DNA of 64,000 nucleotides from Lachnospiraceae bacterium MD335 (GCA_000403335.2 KE159629.1:1-64000), one strand, 5' to 3'; numbered from the stretch's first letter, positions 50,295 to 59,033 are shown. Notes: generated by a model not told the origin, from the sequence alone. Translations and numbers: made by a program.

Positions 50295-51508
50295 GGAAAC
50301 ACTGATTAATTCAAGTATTTCCAGATAATGTATGATAAAATGTAAGTATCAAACAAAAGGTGGTACGCCTATGAATCAAATGACACTTACAGATATGGAA
50401 TATTCCAACCGTAAAAAGAAAACCAAACGAGAAGAGTTTCTCGATGCCATGGATGAAATAATTCCATGGCCTTACTGGGTAGAAATAATCCGCCCATACT
50501 ATTTCAACAATAAACGCGGTCGCAAGCCGATTGGAATTGAAACAATGCTCCGCATGTATCTTATGCAGGTCTGGTTCAACTTATCCGATGAAGGAATCGA
50601 GGATTCCATCTACGACAGCTATGCCATGCGTACATTTATGCACATAGATTTTAATGAGCAACAGGTACCTGACGCTACAACGCTGCTCAAGTTTCGCCAT
50701 ATGCTTGAAAAGAACAAGATTGGCGAGAAGATCTTTGCAGATGTAAATAGCCGTCTCGACGAAGCCGGTCTTATCATGCACGGTGGTACTGTCGTTGATG
50801 CAAGCCTGATCGCAGCACCAAAGTCCACTAAAAACAAAACCGGTAAACGTGATCCGGAAATGCACCAAACGAAGAAAGGAAATGAATGGTACTTCGGAAT
50901 GAAGGTTCACGCTGGTGCTGATGCCGGTAGCGGTTATGTGCATTCGCTAACAGGAACTTCTGCAAACATGCATGATGTATCTGAAACATCAAAACTAATA
51001 CGAAAAGATGACCATGTGGTTTATGGTGATTCAGGTTATCTGGGTGCTCCCATGCGGGAGGAAATCAAAGATGATGAGGCGTTATCCAAAATAGACTTCC
51101 GAATCAATAAACGTCCATCCAGCCTTAAAACTGCTGATGATTTCCAAGGCATTAACTGGGATAAAAAGATGGAGCATGATAAATCAGCTATTCGTTGTAA
51201 AGTAGAACACGTATTTCTCATAGTCAAAAAACAGATGGGATATACAAAAGTTGTATATCGTGGAATCGAAAAGAATATGAATCGGTTCCACATGCTGTTT
51301 GCCAGTGCCAACCTTATAATGTGTAGCAGGGCTGGACGAACCCAAGATTTTCTGGGGTGCATGGGGTAAGTGCGCCCAATTTCAAAGAAAGCAACCATCA
51401 AATAAAGGGTTATAACCTGGAAATATCCAATGATATTTCCGCTGGCATTCTAAAAAACCTGACAAAACGGGATAATGCTGAAAATAAAACTAATTAATCA
51501 GCGGTTCC
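50295..51508 (+). mobile_element. complete IS5-family insertion sequence
   Basis: The element is 1,214 bp with terminal inverted repeats GGAAACACTGATTAATT (left) and its right counterpart AATTAATCAGCGGTTCC, 15 of 17 positions paired. It is flanked by CTAG on each side (50291-50294 and 51509-51512), a 4-bp target duplication typical of IS5-group elements. A single transposase gene lies inside. It separates the PD-(D/E)XK gene from the Mrr-like gene. Confidence 0.88.
50371..51369 (+). CDS. IS5-family transposase (DDE)
   Basis: Protein of 332 residues. The N-terminal domain includes IPWPYWVEIIRPYYFNNKRG and IGIETMLRMYLMQVWFNLSD. The DDE triad is visible as Asp in GTVVDASLIAA, Asp in VYGDSGYLGAPMREE, and Glu in CKVEHVFLIVKKQMGYTKVV. 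ATG 50371 follows AAAGGTGGTACGCCT. The frame is intact, so the element could be active. Confidence 0.92.
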   Translation: MNQMTLTDMEYSNRKKKTKREEFLDAMDEIIPWPYWVEIIRPYYFNNKRGRKPIGIETMLRMYLMQVWFNLSDEGIEDSIYDSYAMRTFMHIDFNEQQVPDATTLLKFRHMLEKNKIGEKIFADVNSRLDEAGLIMHGGTVVDASLIAAPKSTKNKTGKRDPEMHQTKKGNEWYFGMKVHAGADAGSGYVHSLTGTSANMHDVSETSKLIRKDDHVVYGDSGYLGAPMREEIKDDEALSKIDFRINKRPSSLKTADDFQGINWDKKMEHDKSAIRCKVEHVFLIVKKQMGYTKVVYRGIEKNMNRFHMLFASANLIMCSRAGRTQDFLGCMG

Positions 51509-51654
51509 CTAGAGATTCCAGCCCATATTTTATACCCAATACACAATATGACTAAAATTAAATATGGTTCGGAGACAAAAAGGGCTATACATTACAAATG
51601 AGTTGCATACGTGCCAGTTATTGCACCCATCTAATGTCTGTATACATTCAAATA

Positions 51655-51692
51655 TTAAAAAGTACAACAGGATAACTGTGAGTACTTTTTAA
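51655..51692 (+). promoter_or_regulatory. leader hairpin abutting the Mrr-like ribosome site
   Basis: TTAAAAAGTAC and GTACTTTTTAA are perfect 11-bp arms with a 16-base loop; the second arm touches GGAGGT of the next gene. With TTTTT in the second arm it can serve as a terminator or block ribosome access. Confidence 0.5.
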
Positions 51693-51705
51693 GGAGGTCG
51701 AACTA

Positions 51706-52383
51706 ATGTTCGATAAAACAGATGGCTTTATGCCCCAAAATTGTATGTCAGGATATGACTTTGAACTATGGGTACAAGGCTTTATGACTGCACTAAAATT
51801 TGATGCAAAGAGGACAAAAGGAGATGACAATGGCGTTGACATTATTGCAACACTTGAAAAAGGAGGGATTCAATTAAAATATTACATACAATGCAAATTC
51901 CATAACCGACCAGTTGGAAAGACACCTATACAGGAAGTATATACAGGATGTAGATTTTTTGGAAATGATGGGTATCCGGTAGTAATAACAAATAATCGCA
52001 TGTCAAGCGAGACAAAAGCATATGCAAAGCAAATGGGTGTCGAATTGATAACCGAATACCAGTTAAATGAGATTTCGCTTTTGGTCAAGACAGGTAAAAT
52101 AGTCAATGAAAATTATACGGGCTTAATGGGAATTATACTTGGAAAATTAGCAAAGAGACCGGATTTATGTAAAAAAGCCATTGAAGTTTATGATAAAAAA
52201 CAAAATAAAGTTGAGGAAACGACTGATAAAGAACAAATTAAGAACGAATTGATAAATACATTTGACCAAGCTAATTTACTGTTACAGGAATCAGCGGAAC
52301 TACAAATGAGAGCAAATGCGTGTCAGCAACAGGCAATGTCTTTGCAGAAAGAGGCTCTTCTTAGAAACCTCAACTGTCTTTAG
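51706..52383 (+). CDS. Mrr-like restriction endonuclease
   Basis: Protein of 225 residues. The N-terminal ~120 residues have the Mrr catalytic domain: GYDFELWVQGFMTALKFDAK, then GDDNGVDIIATLEKGG and YYIQCKFHNRPVGKTPIQ. This gives the family's D...QxK motif (Asp in GVDII, Gln/Lys in IQCK). The C-terminal ~100 residues are coiled coil (QANLLLQESAELQMRANACQ). Such type IV-like enzymes cut modified or foreign DNA. AAGGAGGTCGAACTA precedes ATG 51706. It lies between two insertion-sequence genes in an AT-rich island. Confidence 0.8.
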   Translation: MFDKTDGFMPQNCMSGYDFELWVQGFMTALKFDAKRTKGDDNGVDIIATLEKGGIQLKYYIQCKFHNRPVGKTPIQEVYTGCRFFGNDGYPVVITNNRMSSETKAYAKQMGVELITEYQLNEISLLVKTGKIVNENYTGLMGIILGKLAKRPDLCKKAIEVYDKKQNKVEETTDKEQIKNELINTFDQANLLLQESAELQMRANACQQQAMSLQKEALLRNLNCL

Positions 52384-52420
52384 CTCAAAAGTCTCCGACC
52401 ATGTGTTAGGAGGTTTAACC

Positions 52421-53581
52421 ATGGCAGATTTATACGAGCAATTATTAGATAGCATTGACACCCTTACTCCAGAACAGCTCACTGAATTAGCCTCAATTAT
52501 CAATGCCAAACAACCAAAGCCGGAGAAAATAAAAGAGGAAATATCATCAAATACAAGACAACCATGTGTACATTGTGGAAGTATAAATACAAAGAAACAT
52601 GGAAAAGTGAGCGGCAGACAAAGGTTTATATGTAAAGACTGCGGTAAGTCTTTCAATTTATCAACAGGTGCCATCACAAGCAGTTCAAGGCTTTCGGTAG
52701 GACAATGGAAAGAATTGTTGCGTGGTATCGTGGACAACCTCCCTATCAGCAAAATTGCCAAAAATACAGGCATAGCAAAATCTTCCGCATGGATAAACAA
52801 GCAGAAAGTTTGTTATGCGATAATGCTGTTATATGGAGATCAGGACAGGTTTATAGATATTGCAGAGTGTGACGAGTATTATGCACCGGTATCGTTTAAA
52901 GGGAAGCGTGACCCGAAGTTCTTTGTATATACACTGGGAAGATTACCACGACACCATATGAATTTGGAACAAAAAATAGAGTGGCTTATGAAAGAGGGCT
53001 TATATAATGAATTGCAGGATGACCCGGAAAAACTCGAAGAATTGTTATATAGTGGTGAATCATATTTAAGGGGTATAAGCAGAGACCAGACCTGTATATT
53101 AACCTGTCAAGACCGTAGCGGAAATCTATACATGAATCCAACTTGTGTGGGAAGATTAGAGACAAATGATGTAAATAAAAAGCTACATGGAAAATTTGAA
53201 AAAGATGCAATCCTTGTAACAGACAGTCATAATGCCTATCCGGGGTTTGCAGATAAAGAAAAGATACAATTAGAACAGATTGAGGCAGACAAACATGCCA
53301 AGGGAGCATTTAATCTGGGCCGTGTAAATGCGTTACACTCCGATATAGCAAAGTACTGGCCGAAACAACAAGAGAGAATACCATCAACAAAATACATGGA
53401 TTTAAGTTTAATGCTCATGTGGTGGTTACGAAAACATGATGACCTGACAACCAATGAAAAAGTAGAAAAATTATATGAGATTATCCAAGACCAGCATATA
53501 ACAGTAGATACATTATATGAGAAAATAAAGAGCAGAGAACTTCAATTAAATACAAAAGGATACTTTCCAAATAAGGTATAA
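52421..53581 (+). CDS. IS1595-type transposase
   Basis: Protein of 386 residues. A zinc ribbon CVHCGSINTKKHGKVSGRQR then FICKDCGKSF is followed by a helix-turn-helix (ISKIAKNTGIAKSSAWINKQ) and the ISXO2/IS1595 DDE-like core: IAECDEYYAPVSFKGKRD, then AILVTDSHNAYPGF, then NALHSDIAKYWPKQ. GGAGGTTTAACC precedes ATG 52421. The 38-base gap from the Mrr-like gene and the following ~60 bases did not yield clear inverted repeats or target duplication, so element ends are not assigned. Confidence 0.85.
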   Translation: MADLYEQLLDSIDTLTPEQLTELASIINAKQPKPEKIKEEISSNTRQPCVHCGSINTKKHGKVSGRQRFICKDCGKSFNLSTGAITSSSRLSVGQWKELLRGIVDNLPISKIAKNTGIAKSSAWINKQKVCYAIMLLYGDQDRFIDIAECDEYYAPVSFKGKRDPKFFVYTLGRLPRHHMNLEQKIEWLMKEGLYNELQDDPEKLEELLYSGESYLRGISRDQTCILTCQDRSGNLYMNPTCVGRLETNDVNKKLHGKFEKDAILVTDSHNAYPGFADKEKIQLEQIEADKHAKGAFNLGRVNALHSDIAKYWPKQQERIPSTKYMDLSLMLMWWLRKHDDLTTNEKVEKLYEIIQDQHITVDTLYEKIKSRELQLNTKGYFPNKV

Positions 53582-53641
53582 AAGTCGTTGACAAAAAATA
53601 TGTTCGGCGTTACCCTCCACCAAAATTTTGAAAGGCGGGTA

Positions 53642-53854
53642 ATGTATATGAGGTTAATGGACATAGTGGAAGATTTATTAGTCGAGTTTGAACATTTTGA
53701 AAACATGTTAGAGATTTTAGAGATTGGATTTGAGAATTGTACAAACGGTGACGATAAATGTGAGACTTCAAGTATTCATGTTATAAACGTGTATTTGCAA
53801 ATGATAAAAAGGGAATACATAGAGAAGTTAGCCGAGCTGTTAAGTAATGATTAA
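53642..53854 (+). CDS. unknown 70-residue acidic protein
   Basis: Not recognised. AAAGGCGGGTA precedes ATG 53642 (a second ATG lies two codons on). The protein MYMRLMDIVEDLLVEFEHFE... is helical with a short cysteine pair (FENCTNGDDKCETSS). It follows the IS1595-type gene by 60 bases and ends before a strong terminator. It may be a remnant or a small partner of the island genes. Confidence 0.45.
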   Translation: MYMRLMDIVEDLLVEFEHFENMLEILEIGFENCTNGDDKCETSSIHVINVYLQMIKREYIEKLAELLSND

Positions 53855-53860
53855 CGGGCC

Positions 53861-53899
53861 AAAATAAAAGGCACCCAAAAATGAGGTGTCTTTTATTTT
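53861..53899 (+). terminator. strong intrinsic terminator at the island's right border
   Basis: AAAATAAAAGGCACC and GGTGTCTTTTATTTT form a 15-bp stem with one G-T pair. It is symmetrical and separates the AT-rich island from pyrI on the opposite strand. Confidence 0.88.
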
Positions 53900-54014
53900 G
53901 CTCTTTATTGAAAGTGGGATATTCATTTCTTGTATAAATATGAGCGGTGTGAAGTGGAGATAGTCAATAGGTACAAATAAACGAATTGGGAGTTGTTTTA
54001 TATTATAGGAAGAA

Positions 54015-54461
54015 TCAAAGCTTTGTATCCCGTTCCCTGCTTCCGTATTTCTCCTCGCAGTATTTGCAGCGGTAAATTTCCTTTTTCTCGTCCGTTAAAA
54101 TAAAGATATGCGGCAATTCCTGCTCAATTGAAGTGATACAGCGGGGATTCCTGCATTTTAGTACGTTCTTGATTTCCTTAGGAAGCGTGAGCGGCAGTTT
54201 CTCAACAATTTCGCTGTTTTTGATGACATTTACCGTGATGCTGTGGTCGATAAAGCCGATAATATCAAGATTTAAGGTGTTGATGTCACACTCTACCTTT
54301 AAAATGTCCTTCTTTCCCATTTTGTTGCTGCGCGCGTTTTTGATAATGGCGACCGTGCAGTCAAGCTTATCTAGACCTAAATGTTTGTAAATGCTGAGGC
54401 TTTTTCCTGCCTTGATATGGTCCAGCACAAAGCCTTCTTCAATTTGTCCGACGTTTAGCAT
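54015..54461 (-). CDS. pyrI: aspartate carbamoyltransferase regulatory subunit
   Basis: Protein of 148 residues that gives allosteric nucleotide control to PyrB. The N-terminal nucleotide-binding domain has [20 protein letters not shown]. The C-terminal zinc domain has [11 protein letters not shown] and [11 protein letters not shown], four cysteines in two pairs. Length matches PyrI. It overlaps pyrB by seven bases, so pyrB and pyrI are one operon on the minus strand. Confidence 0.95.
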   Translation of the reverse strand: MLNVGQIEEGFVLDHIKAGKSLSIYKHLGLDKLDCTVAIIKNARSNKMGKKDILKVECDINTLNLDIIGFIDHSITVNVIKNSEIVEKLPLTLPKEIKNVLKCRNPRCITSIEQELPHIFILTDEKKEIYRCKYCEEKYGSRERDTKL

Positions 54462-55390
54462 GATACGGAACCTCCTTCCACGTTAATTTCAAGCAATGTC
54501 AGCAAAAGCGCCATTCTTACATAGACACCGTACTGTACCTGACGGAAATAGACGGCTCTCGGGTCACTGTCTACCTCGACGGAAATTTCGTTGACACGGG
54601 GAAGCGGGTGGAGCACAATCATGTCTTTTTTGGCAAGCTCCATTTTTTCCGTATCGAGGATGTAATAATCTTTCAAACGCACATAGTCCTCTTCATTAAA
54701 GAACCGTTCCTTCTGAACGCGTGTCATATATAAAATGTCAAGCTCCGGCATAACGTCTTCAAGTTTGCGCACTTCTCGAAAGGGGATATTTTTTTCCCGC
54801 AGCATTTCTATAATATAGTCAGGAATCGTAAGCTCCTCAGGTGAGATAAATACGAATTGAATATCGTTATAACGAACAAGTGCGTTAATCAGAGAGTGGA
54901 CAGTACGGCCAAATTTTAAATCGCCGCAAAGACCAATCGTGAAATGATCCAGTCTGCCTTTTATGGCGCGGATGGTCAGAAGGTCGGTGAGTGTCTGCGT
55001 GGGGTGCTGGTGTCCGCCGTCGCCCGCGTTGATTACCGGAATTGTGGAATGTGTCGCTGCCACCATCGGGGCGCCTTCTTTTGGATGACGCATCGCACAG
55101 ATGTCGGCAAAGCATGAAATCACGCGGATGGTATCCGAAACGCTCTCGCCTTTTGCGGCGGAGGAGCTTCCGGCGTCCGAAAAGCCGATGACGCTTCCGC
55201 CAAGGTTTAACATTGCGGTTTCAAAGCTTAAACGGGTGCGGGTGCTAGGCTCATAAAAACATGTCGCAAGCTTTTTTCCATCACAGCTGTGTGCATATTT
55301 TCCGGGATTTTTCTCAATGTCCTCGGCAAGCTCAAAGAGCTGATCGAGTTCTTCCAGCGAGAAATCCAATGGTCTCATTAAATGTCTCAT
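54455..55390 (-). CDS. pyrB: aspartate carbamoyltransferase catalytic subunit
   Basis: Protein of 311 residues, committed step of pyrimidine synthesis. The carbamoyl-phosphate site is [20 protein letters not shown], and the aspartate-side motif is MTRVQKERF with [40 protein letters not shown] is the conserved active-site segment. ATG 55390 ([20 protein letters not shown]) is chosen because GGAGG lies five bases upstream; a longer frame to 55450 is less likely. The leader before it has an inverted repeat that may be regulatory. Confidence 0.95.
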   Translation of the reverse strand: MRHLMRPLDFSLEELDQLFELAEDIEKNPGKYAHSCDGKKLATCFYEPSTRTRLSFETAMLNLGGSVIGFSDAGSSSAAKGESVSDTIRVISCFADICAMRHPKEGAPMVAATHSTIPVINAGDGGHQHPTQTLTDLLTIRAIKGRLDHFTIGLCGDLKFGRTVHSLINALVRYNDIQFVFISPEELTIPDYIIEMLREKNIPFREVRKLEDVMPELDILYMTRVQKERFFNEEDYVRLKDYYILDTEKMELAKKDMIVLHPLPRVNEISVEVDSDPRAVYFRQVQYGVYVRMALLLTLLEINVEGGSVSC

Positions 55391-55790
55391 AGAATCCTCC
55401 ATTCTTGTCAGAGTTGCAATTTGTGCGAAATTACAATATTTGCAAAACAAATCAATTTACATACTTGCACCTCCATGTCGTTTTTGACACAAGTACCCAT
55501 GAAAAGTACGGTGCAAGTAATACGATGCACACATGCAGCAAGCAGCACGGCGCATGTACGCTCAACGCAGCAAGTGCGCAGAGCTTAGGTTTTCTTCTCA
55601 TACTTTGTTATCATAGCAGATTGATATATTGGATTCAAGACTTATTTTCATGAAAAAATTTTTGTGAAAAATTTATTGTATAAAATTTTTATTTTTTATA
55701 CAATATTGGCAAATTATATGATATTATGTAAATATCGTGTGCAAAATATAACGATATAGCGGGTATGGATTTAGAAGGAGGAACAAAACT
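55391..55790. other. 400-bp divergent intergenic region between pyrB and the PH-domain gene
   Basis: It holds the pyrB leader with its inverted repeat (55463-55518) and a GC-rich stretch with repeated GCAGCAAGCAGC/GCAGCAAGTGCG at 55530-55580. AT-rich sequence with TATACAATATTGG near 55697 lies toward the plus-strand gene. No protein gene is supported. Confidence 0.5.
55463..55518 (-). promoter_or_regulatory. inverted repeat in the pyrB leader
   Basis: ACTTGCACC and GGTGCAAGT are perfect 9-bp arms with a 38-base spacer, on the pyrBI transcript. The spacer starts a 22-codon ORF (ATG 55476, [20 protein letters not shown]...) which could be a leader peptide. It may be an attenuator-like structure, but no terminator T-run was seen. 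Confidence 0.35.
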
Positions 55791-56162
55791 ATGGAGTTTC
55801 AGGAGAGAAAGCGCTGGGTATTTTTCGGACTGCCGTTTACGTTTACGGTATATACCATTCGGGAGGAGGTTATCACCGTAATTACGGGCTTTTTAAATAA
55901 AGAAGAGAATGACTGCTATATGTATAAAGTGCAGGACGTGACATTAAAAACTTCTCTTTTTGAGCGGATATTCGGGCTTGGAACGATTGTGTGCTATACA
56001 GGCGATACCACAAGTCCGCAGCTTATTATGGAGCATATTAAAAATGCAAAGAACATTAAGGAATTTATACTGGAGCAGTCAGAGACTGCAAGAAGAAAGC
56101 GCCGCACGATGAACACACTCGATATTGGAGCAGACGGAAATGACGGTATCGACGGCGAATAA
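55791..56162 (+). CDS. bacterial PH-domain-like protein (DUF304 type)
   Basis: Protein of 123 residues: RWVFFGLPFTFTVYTIREEV, VITVITGFLNKEENDCYMYK, and VQDVTLKTSLFERIFGLGTI match the PH-like beta sandwich of YdbS/DUF304 proteins, without the usual membrane helices. Function unknown; such domains may bind lipids or proteins. AAGGAGGAACAAAACT precedes ATG 55791. Its end overlaps the next gene's start. Confidence 0.75.
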   Translation: MEFQERKRWVFFGLPFTFTVYTIREEVITVITGFLNKEENDCYMYKVQDVTLKTSLFERIFGLGTIVCYTGDTTSPQLIMEHIKNAKNIKEFILEQSETARRKRRTMNTLDIGADGNDGIDGE

Positions 56163-57429
56163 TTATGAACGGGACAACAGGGCAGCTGCGCTGCGGGCGC
56201 TTGACGAACTAGAGGAAGCACAATACGGCTATACGGCGCAGGATGAAGAGCGGGCGCGAAGGCGAAGGGAACGGATTCATGAAATGAAGCGTCAGAAGGA
56301 GAAACAGCTTCTGATGCGAAAAATCGCCATTCCTGTGATGTTTGTGGCGGTACTGTTTGCCGTGTTTGCCGGGATAGGTGTAAAAGCACTGGTAGGAAGA
56401 CATCAGACAGCTGCTGCGGAAAGAAGGACAGAAGCAGAAACGCAGAGAGAAGATGCGGCAGCCGATAAGGGCAGTGCGAAGAGGGAAAAGCCACAAATGC
56501 GGGCGGATTTCAACCTTGCAGGCGCTGATATTACGGTATCATTTCTTGGAATGCGCGAGATGCAGACGGCATTTATTGAGACGCATGTGACACGCACGCT
56601 TGGCGGAAAAAGTAAAGAGCCTGTACTTTTTGCACAGGCAGATGACAATACAATCGGCTCCGTGGGGGATTGTGTGAGTGAAAATGTTGTTTTTATTGAT
56701 GTTGAAAGCGGACGTATTCTTGCACAAAAAGATGCGAAGATGCGTATCAGTCCTGCGTCCATGACAAAGATTTTAACGATTTTGGTGGCGGCGGAGCACA
56801 TTACGGATGCCGATGCTGCGTTTGAGATTACGACGGATATTACGGATTACAGCTTTGTGAACCATTGCAGTAACGCCGGATTTGAAATCGGCGAGCGCGT
56901 TACCGTGATGGATTTATTTTACGGGACAATTCTTCCGTCGGGCGCTGACGCGGCGGTGGGACTTGCAAAATATGCCGCAGGTTCACAGGAGGAATTTGTA
57001 AAGCTGATGAATGAAAAACTTGCGGAGCTTGGACTTTCCGAGACGTCGCACTTTACAAACTGTGTGGGCATTCATGAAGAAAACCATTACAGCACGGTCT
57101 ATGACATGGCTGTCATTTTGAAAGCGGCGTATGACAATCCGTTTTGCCGTGAAGTGCTCTCAAGGCGTATTTATACGACTACGCCTACGCCGGAACATCC
57201 TGAAGGGCTTACGCTTTCGAATTTGTTTCTTAGGCGGATTGAGGACAGGGATACACATGGGGAAGTGCTTTGTGCAAAGACCGGATATGTGGACCAGTCA
57301 GGAAACTGCGCGGCAAGTTTGAGTGTGGGAAACGATGGACGGCTGTATATCTGCGTGAGCGCGCATTCACAAAGTTCCGGGACTTGTATCAAGGACCATG
57401 TAAGCTTTTATCAGTATTTTTTGCCGTGA
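56140..57429 (+). CDS. D-alanyl-D-alanine carboxypeptidase (S11-like)
   Basis: Protein of about 429 residues. A basic coiled N-terminus (RARRRRERIHEMKRQKEKQL) precedes a membrane helix (IAIPVMFVAVLFAVFAGIGV) and an extracellular transpeptidase-like domain. The SxxK motif is in ISPASMTKILTILVA, and the KTG motif in LCAKTGYVDQSGNCAASLSV. The middle motif, normally S-x-N, reads LPSGADAAVGLA with Ala in place of Asn. It trims the terminal D-Ala of peptidoglycan stem peptides. ATG 56140 follows TTGGAGCAGACGGAA and overlaps the PH-domain gene by 23 bases. Confidence 0.85.
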   Translation: MTVSTANNYERDNRAAALRALDELEEAQYGYTAQDEERARRRRERIHEMKRQKEKQLLMRKIAIPVMFVAVLFAVFAGIGVKALVGRHQTAAAERRTEAETQREDAAADKGSAKREKPQMRADFNLAGADITVSFLGMREMQTAFIETHVTRTLGGKSKEPVLFAQADDNTIGSVGDCVSENVVFIDVESGRILAQKDAKMRISPASMTKILTILVAAEHITDADAAFEITTDITDYSFVNHCSNAGFEIGERVTVMDLFYGTILPSGADAAVGLAKYAAGSQEEFVKLMNEKLAELGLSETSHFTNCVGIHEENHYSTVYDMAVILKAAYDNPFCREVLSRRIYTTTPTPEHPEGLTLSNLFLRRIEDRDTHGEVLCAKTGYVDQSGNCAASLSVGNDGRLYICVSAHSQSSGTCIKDHVSFYQYFLP

Positions 57430-57845
57430 GGTGATGTGAGCACATGCTCAAACAAAAGTCCTGCCAATGCCCAAATAGGCAGAAAATCAAGACGTATCAT
57501 TCCGTTTACGTGCCAGCGGTGGCGGTCATAATTCCATGGACAAACGCGGTGTTTTGCCAAAAACGTACCGCTTAGGAATTCTGCTGCAAAGATGGACGCA
57601 GCATAAAAGAGGGCGCGCAGCGGGAATGACATTTTCTTAACAATTAAAAATACCGGCTTAAAAAATGCGGCGCATCCGTAAATGGGAAACATGTAAAGGG
57701 AGGTCTGTCCAATAAGCTGCAGTTCCCTGCGGCGCAAGGAGCCCAGCGCGGTGAACACGATTTCCATGCACCATCCGATAACGCCGCATTTGATAAAGTC
57801 TTGTAAAATTCGAAAAAAAGGTAAGGGATAAACAAATTTCTTCAT
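57411..57845 (-). CDS. putative CmpB-type (ABC transporter type IV) membrane protein
   Basis: Protein of 144 residues with about three or four membrane helices (CGVIGWCMEIVFTALGSLRR, FPLRALFYAASIFAAEFLSG). GWCMEIVFT and CPWNYDRHRWHVNGMIRLDF are recognisable features of the small ABC_trans_CmpB-like family of unknown function. It is convergent with the carboxypeptidase gene and overlaps its end by 19 bases. Its start codon lies in a long hairpin (57818-57876). Confidence 0.7.
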   Translation of the reverse strand: MKKFVYPLPFFRILQDFIKCGVIGWCMEIVFTALGSLRRRELQLIGQTSLYMFPIYGCAAFFKPVFLIVKKMSFPLRALFYAASIFAAEFLSGTFLAKHRVCPWNYDRHRWHVNGMIRLDFLPIWALAGLLFEHVLTSPHGKKY

Positions 57846-57876
57846 GCCAAAAGCATAACCGGTTATCCCTTACCTT
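57818..57876 (-). promoter_or_regulatory. terminator-like hairpin whose loop holds a start codon
   Basis: On the minus strand AAGGTAAGGGATAA pairs perfectly with TTATCCCTTACCTT (14 bp), leaving a 31-base loop that contains the ATG of the membrane protein gene (57845). The second arm is followed by TTTTTCG. Folding should end or block expression of the gene; a ligand- or antisense-controlled switch is possible. Confidence 0.55.
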
Positions 57877-57964
57877 ATTCATTTTTACTGTTAAATATTG
57901 TCTTTTCATGCACAGCCCCGTGCAGATGAAATATGCCGCTGAAGTGGCGCACGGGGCGCGCGGC

Positions 57965-57992
57965 GAGTAGGGAAGATAAATCTTCTCTACTC
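57965..57992 (-). terminator. hairpin downstream of the DUF5050 gene
   Basis: GAGTAGGGAAGAT and ATCTTCTCTACTC form a 13-bp stem with one mismatch and a two-base loop, a few bases after the stop at 57996. No T-run follows, so termination strength is uncertain. A second GC-rich hairpin (GCCCCGTGC/GCACGGGGC, 57916-57956) lies just beyond. Confidence 0.5.
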
Positions 57993-57995
57993 GAT

Positions 57996-59033
57996 TTAAT
58001 TGCTTTTGTTGATTTTTTCTAAGGCAACTCTTGATGCTTCGTCAAAGCTGGTTACGTTAACCGGACCCGACGCAGATGTTTTGTAAACGGGCGTCGTGCT
58101 GCCAAATCCCGTAAAATAGACATAGCTCGAAGTCGCATTAATATTAGAATGTGCGCCCTCTCTGACAACCGTCATATCAGAGCCGTCGCGCCGTATGCGT
58201 TTTAACTGCGGCGTTTTACCGGATGTCTGATAATAGATAAAGCTGTCGGTAACGTTAATCAAATCAGTTCGGTCGCTGTCAAGCAGCGTTTTCTCTCCAG
58301 TCGAGATATTGAGACTTATAAGGGAGTAGCCGTTATGGATGTCAATTCCATAGACGTTATTTCCTTCAATAATCGGCATATAAATGTCTTCCGTTATTAC
58401 CTGTCTTGATGCCTTTGTATTTAAATCATATGCCATTAAGTGGAGATTGTCTTCATTATTAATGTAATAGAAGGTGGAATTCTGCACGCTCACAGGCAGA
58501 ATATCAAGCTCTAACAGCGTTTCTTTATTTTCCCCGTCAATGCCGATGCTTTTGAGTGAAATTTGATCGTCCGAGCTGGTATAGTAAACGGTATTGTCTG
58601 CTAAAATCACGTACTTTCCAAGAACACGGTCAAGACAGGCGACATTTTTGGGTTTATCTTTTTGCACGCGGTAAATGCCGGTGGTGCTGATTAGAAAACC
58701 AAGTCCTGCGTTTCCGCCGGAGCCTCCCTGATAATAATAAAGGTATTTGCTGTCCGCATTGAGACTTGCCACCTGTGTCGGAACCAGTTTTTTCATTTCC
58801 GATTCGTCAGGGCGCATACAGTAGAGCGCGTTGCTGTCATAGGGATTTGAGAAGTACACATATCCGTCGCTTTCGCAGAACAGTCCGCCATTGTAGAGAT
58901 TTCCTGAAGTATTTCCGATTGTTCCTGCCGGATTTTCGGGAATGCGGTTGGAAATTCTGCTTACAACAAATAATCCTGCGCAGAGTAACAGCGCTAAAAC
59001 TGCGCAGATAATTGCAATCACTTTTTTCTTCAT
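57996..59033 (-). CDS. DUF5050-type exported beta-propeller protein
   Basis: Protein of 345 residues. A signal/anchor (VIAIICAVLALLLCAGLFVV) precedes repeated blades with a tyrosine-tyrosine pattern such as YVYFSNPYDSNALYCMRPDE, SKYLYYYQGG and STFYYINNEDNLHLMAYDLN. This is the DUF5050 family, extracellular proteins found in many Clostridia, function unknown. AAGGGGGAATAAACCA precedes ATG 59033. It is divergent from pheA; the region between them carries tandem repeats. Confidence 0.8.
   Translation of the reverse strand: MKKKVIAIICAVLALLLCAGLFVVSRISNRIPENPAGTIGNTSGNLYNGGLFCESDGYVYFSNPYDSNALYCMRPDESEMKKLVPTQVASLNADSKYLYYYQGGSGGNAGLGFLISTTGIYRVQKDKPKNVACLDRVLGKYVILADNTVYYTSSDDQISLKSIGIDGENKETLLELDILPVSVQNSTFYYINNEDNLHLMAYDLNTKASRQVITEDIYMPIIEGNNVYGIDIHNGYSLISLNISTGEKTLLDSDRTDLINVTDSFIYYQTSGKTPQLKRIRRDGSDMTVVREGAHSNINATSSYVYFTGFGSTTPVYKTSASGPVNVTSFDEASRVALEKINKSN

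Noticed and set aside
52384-53641. Full boundaries of an IS1595 element
   Set aside because: Sequences flanking the transposase show only a weak direct similarity (AAAAGTC...GAC on each side). No convincing inverted repeats or target duplication were found, so only the gene is reported.
55390-55450. Longer pyrB start at 55450 with a CxxC-containing N-terminus
   Set aside because: The good ribosome site is directly before ATG 55390, and the shorter protein matches the usual PyrB N-terminus.
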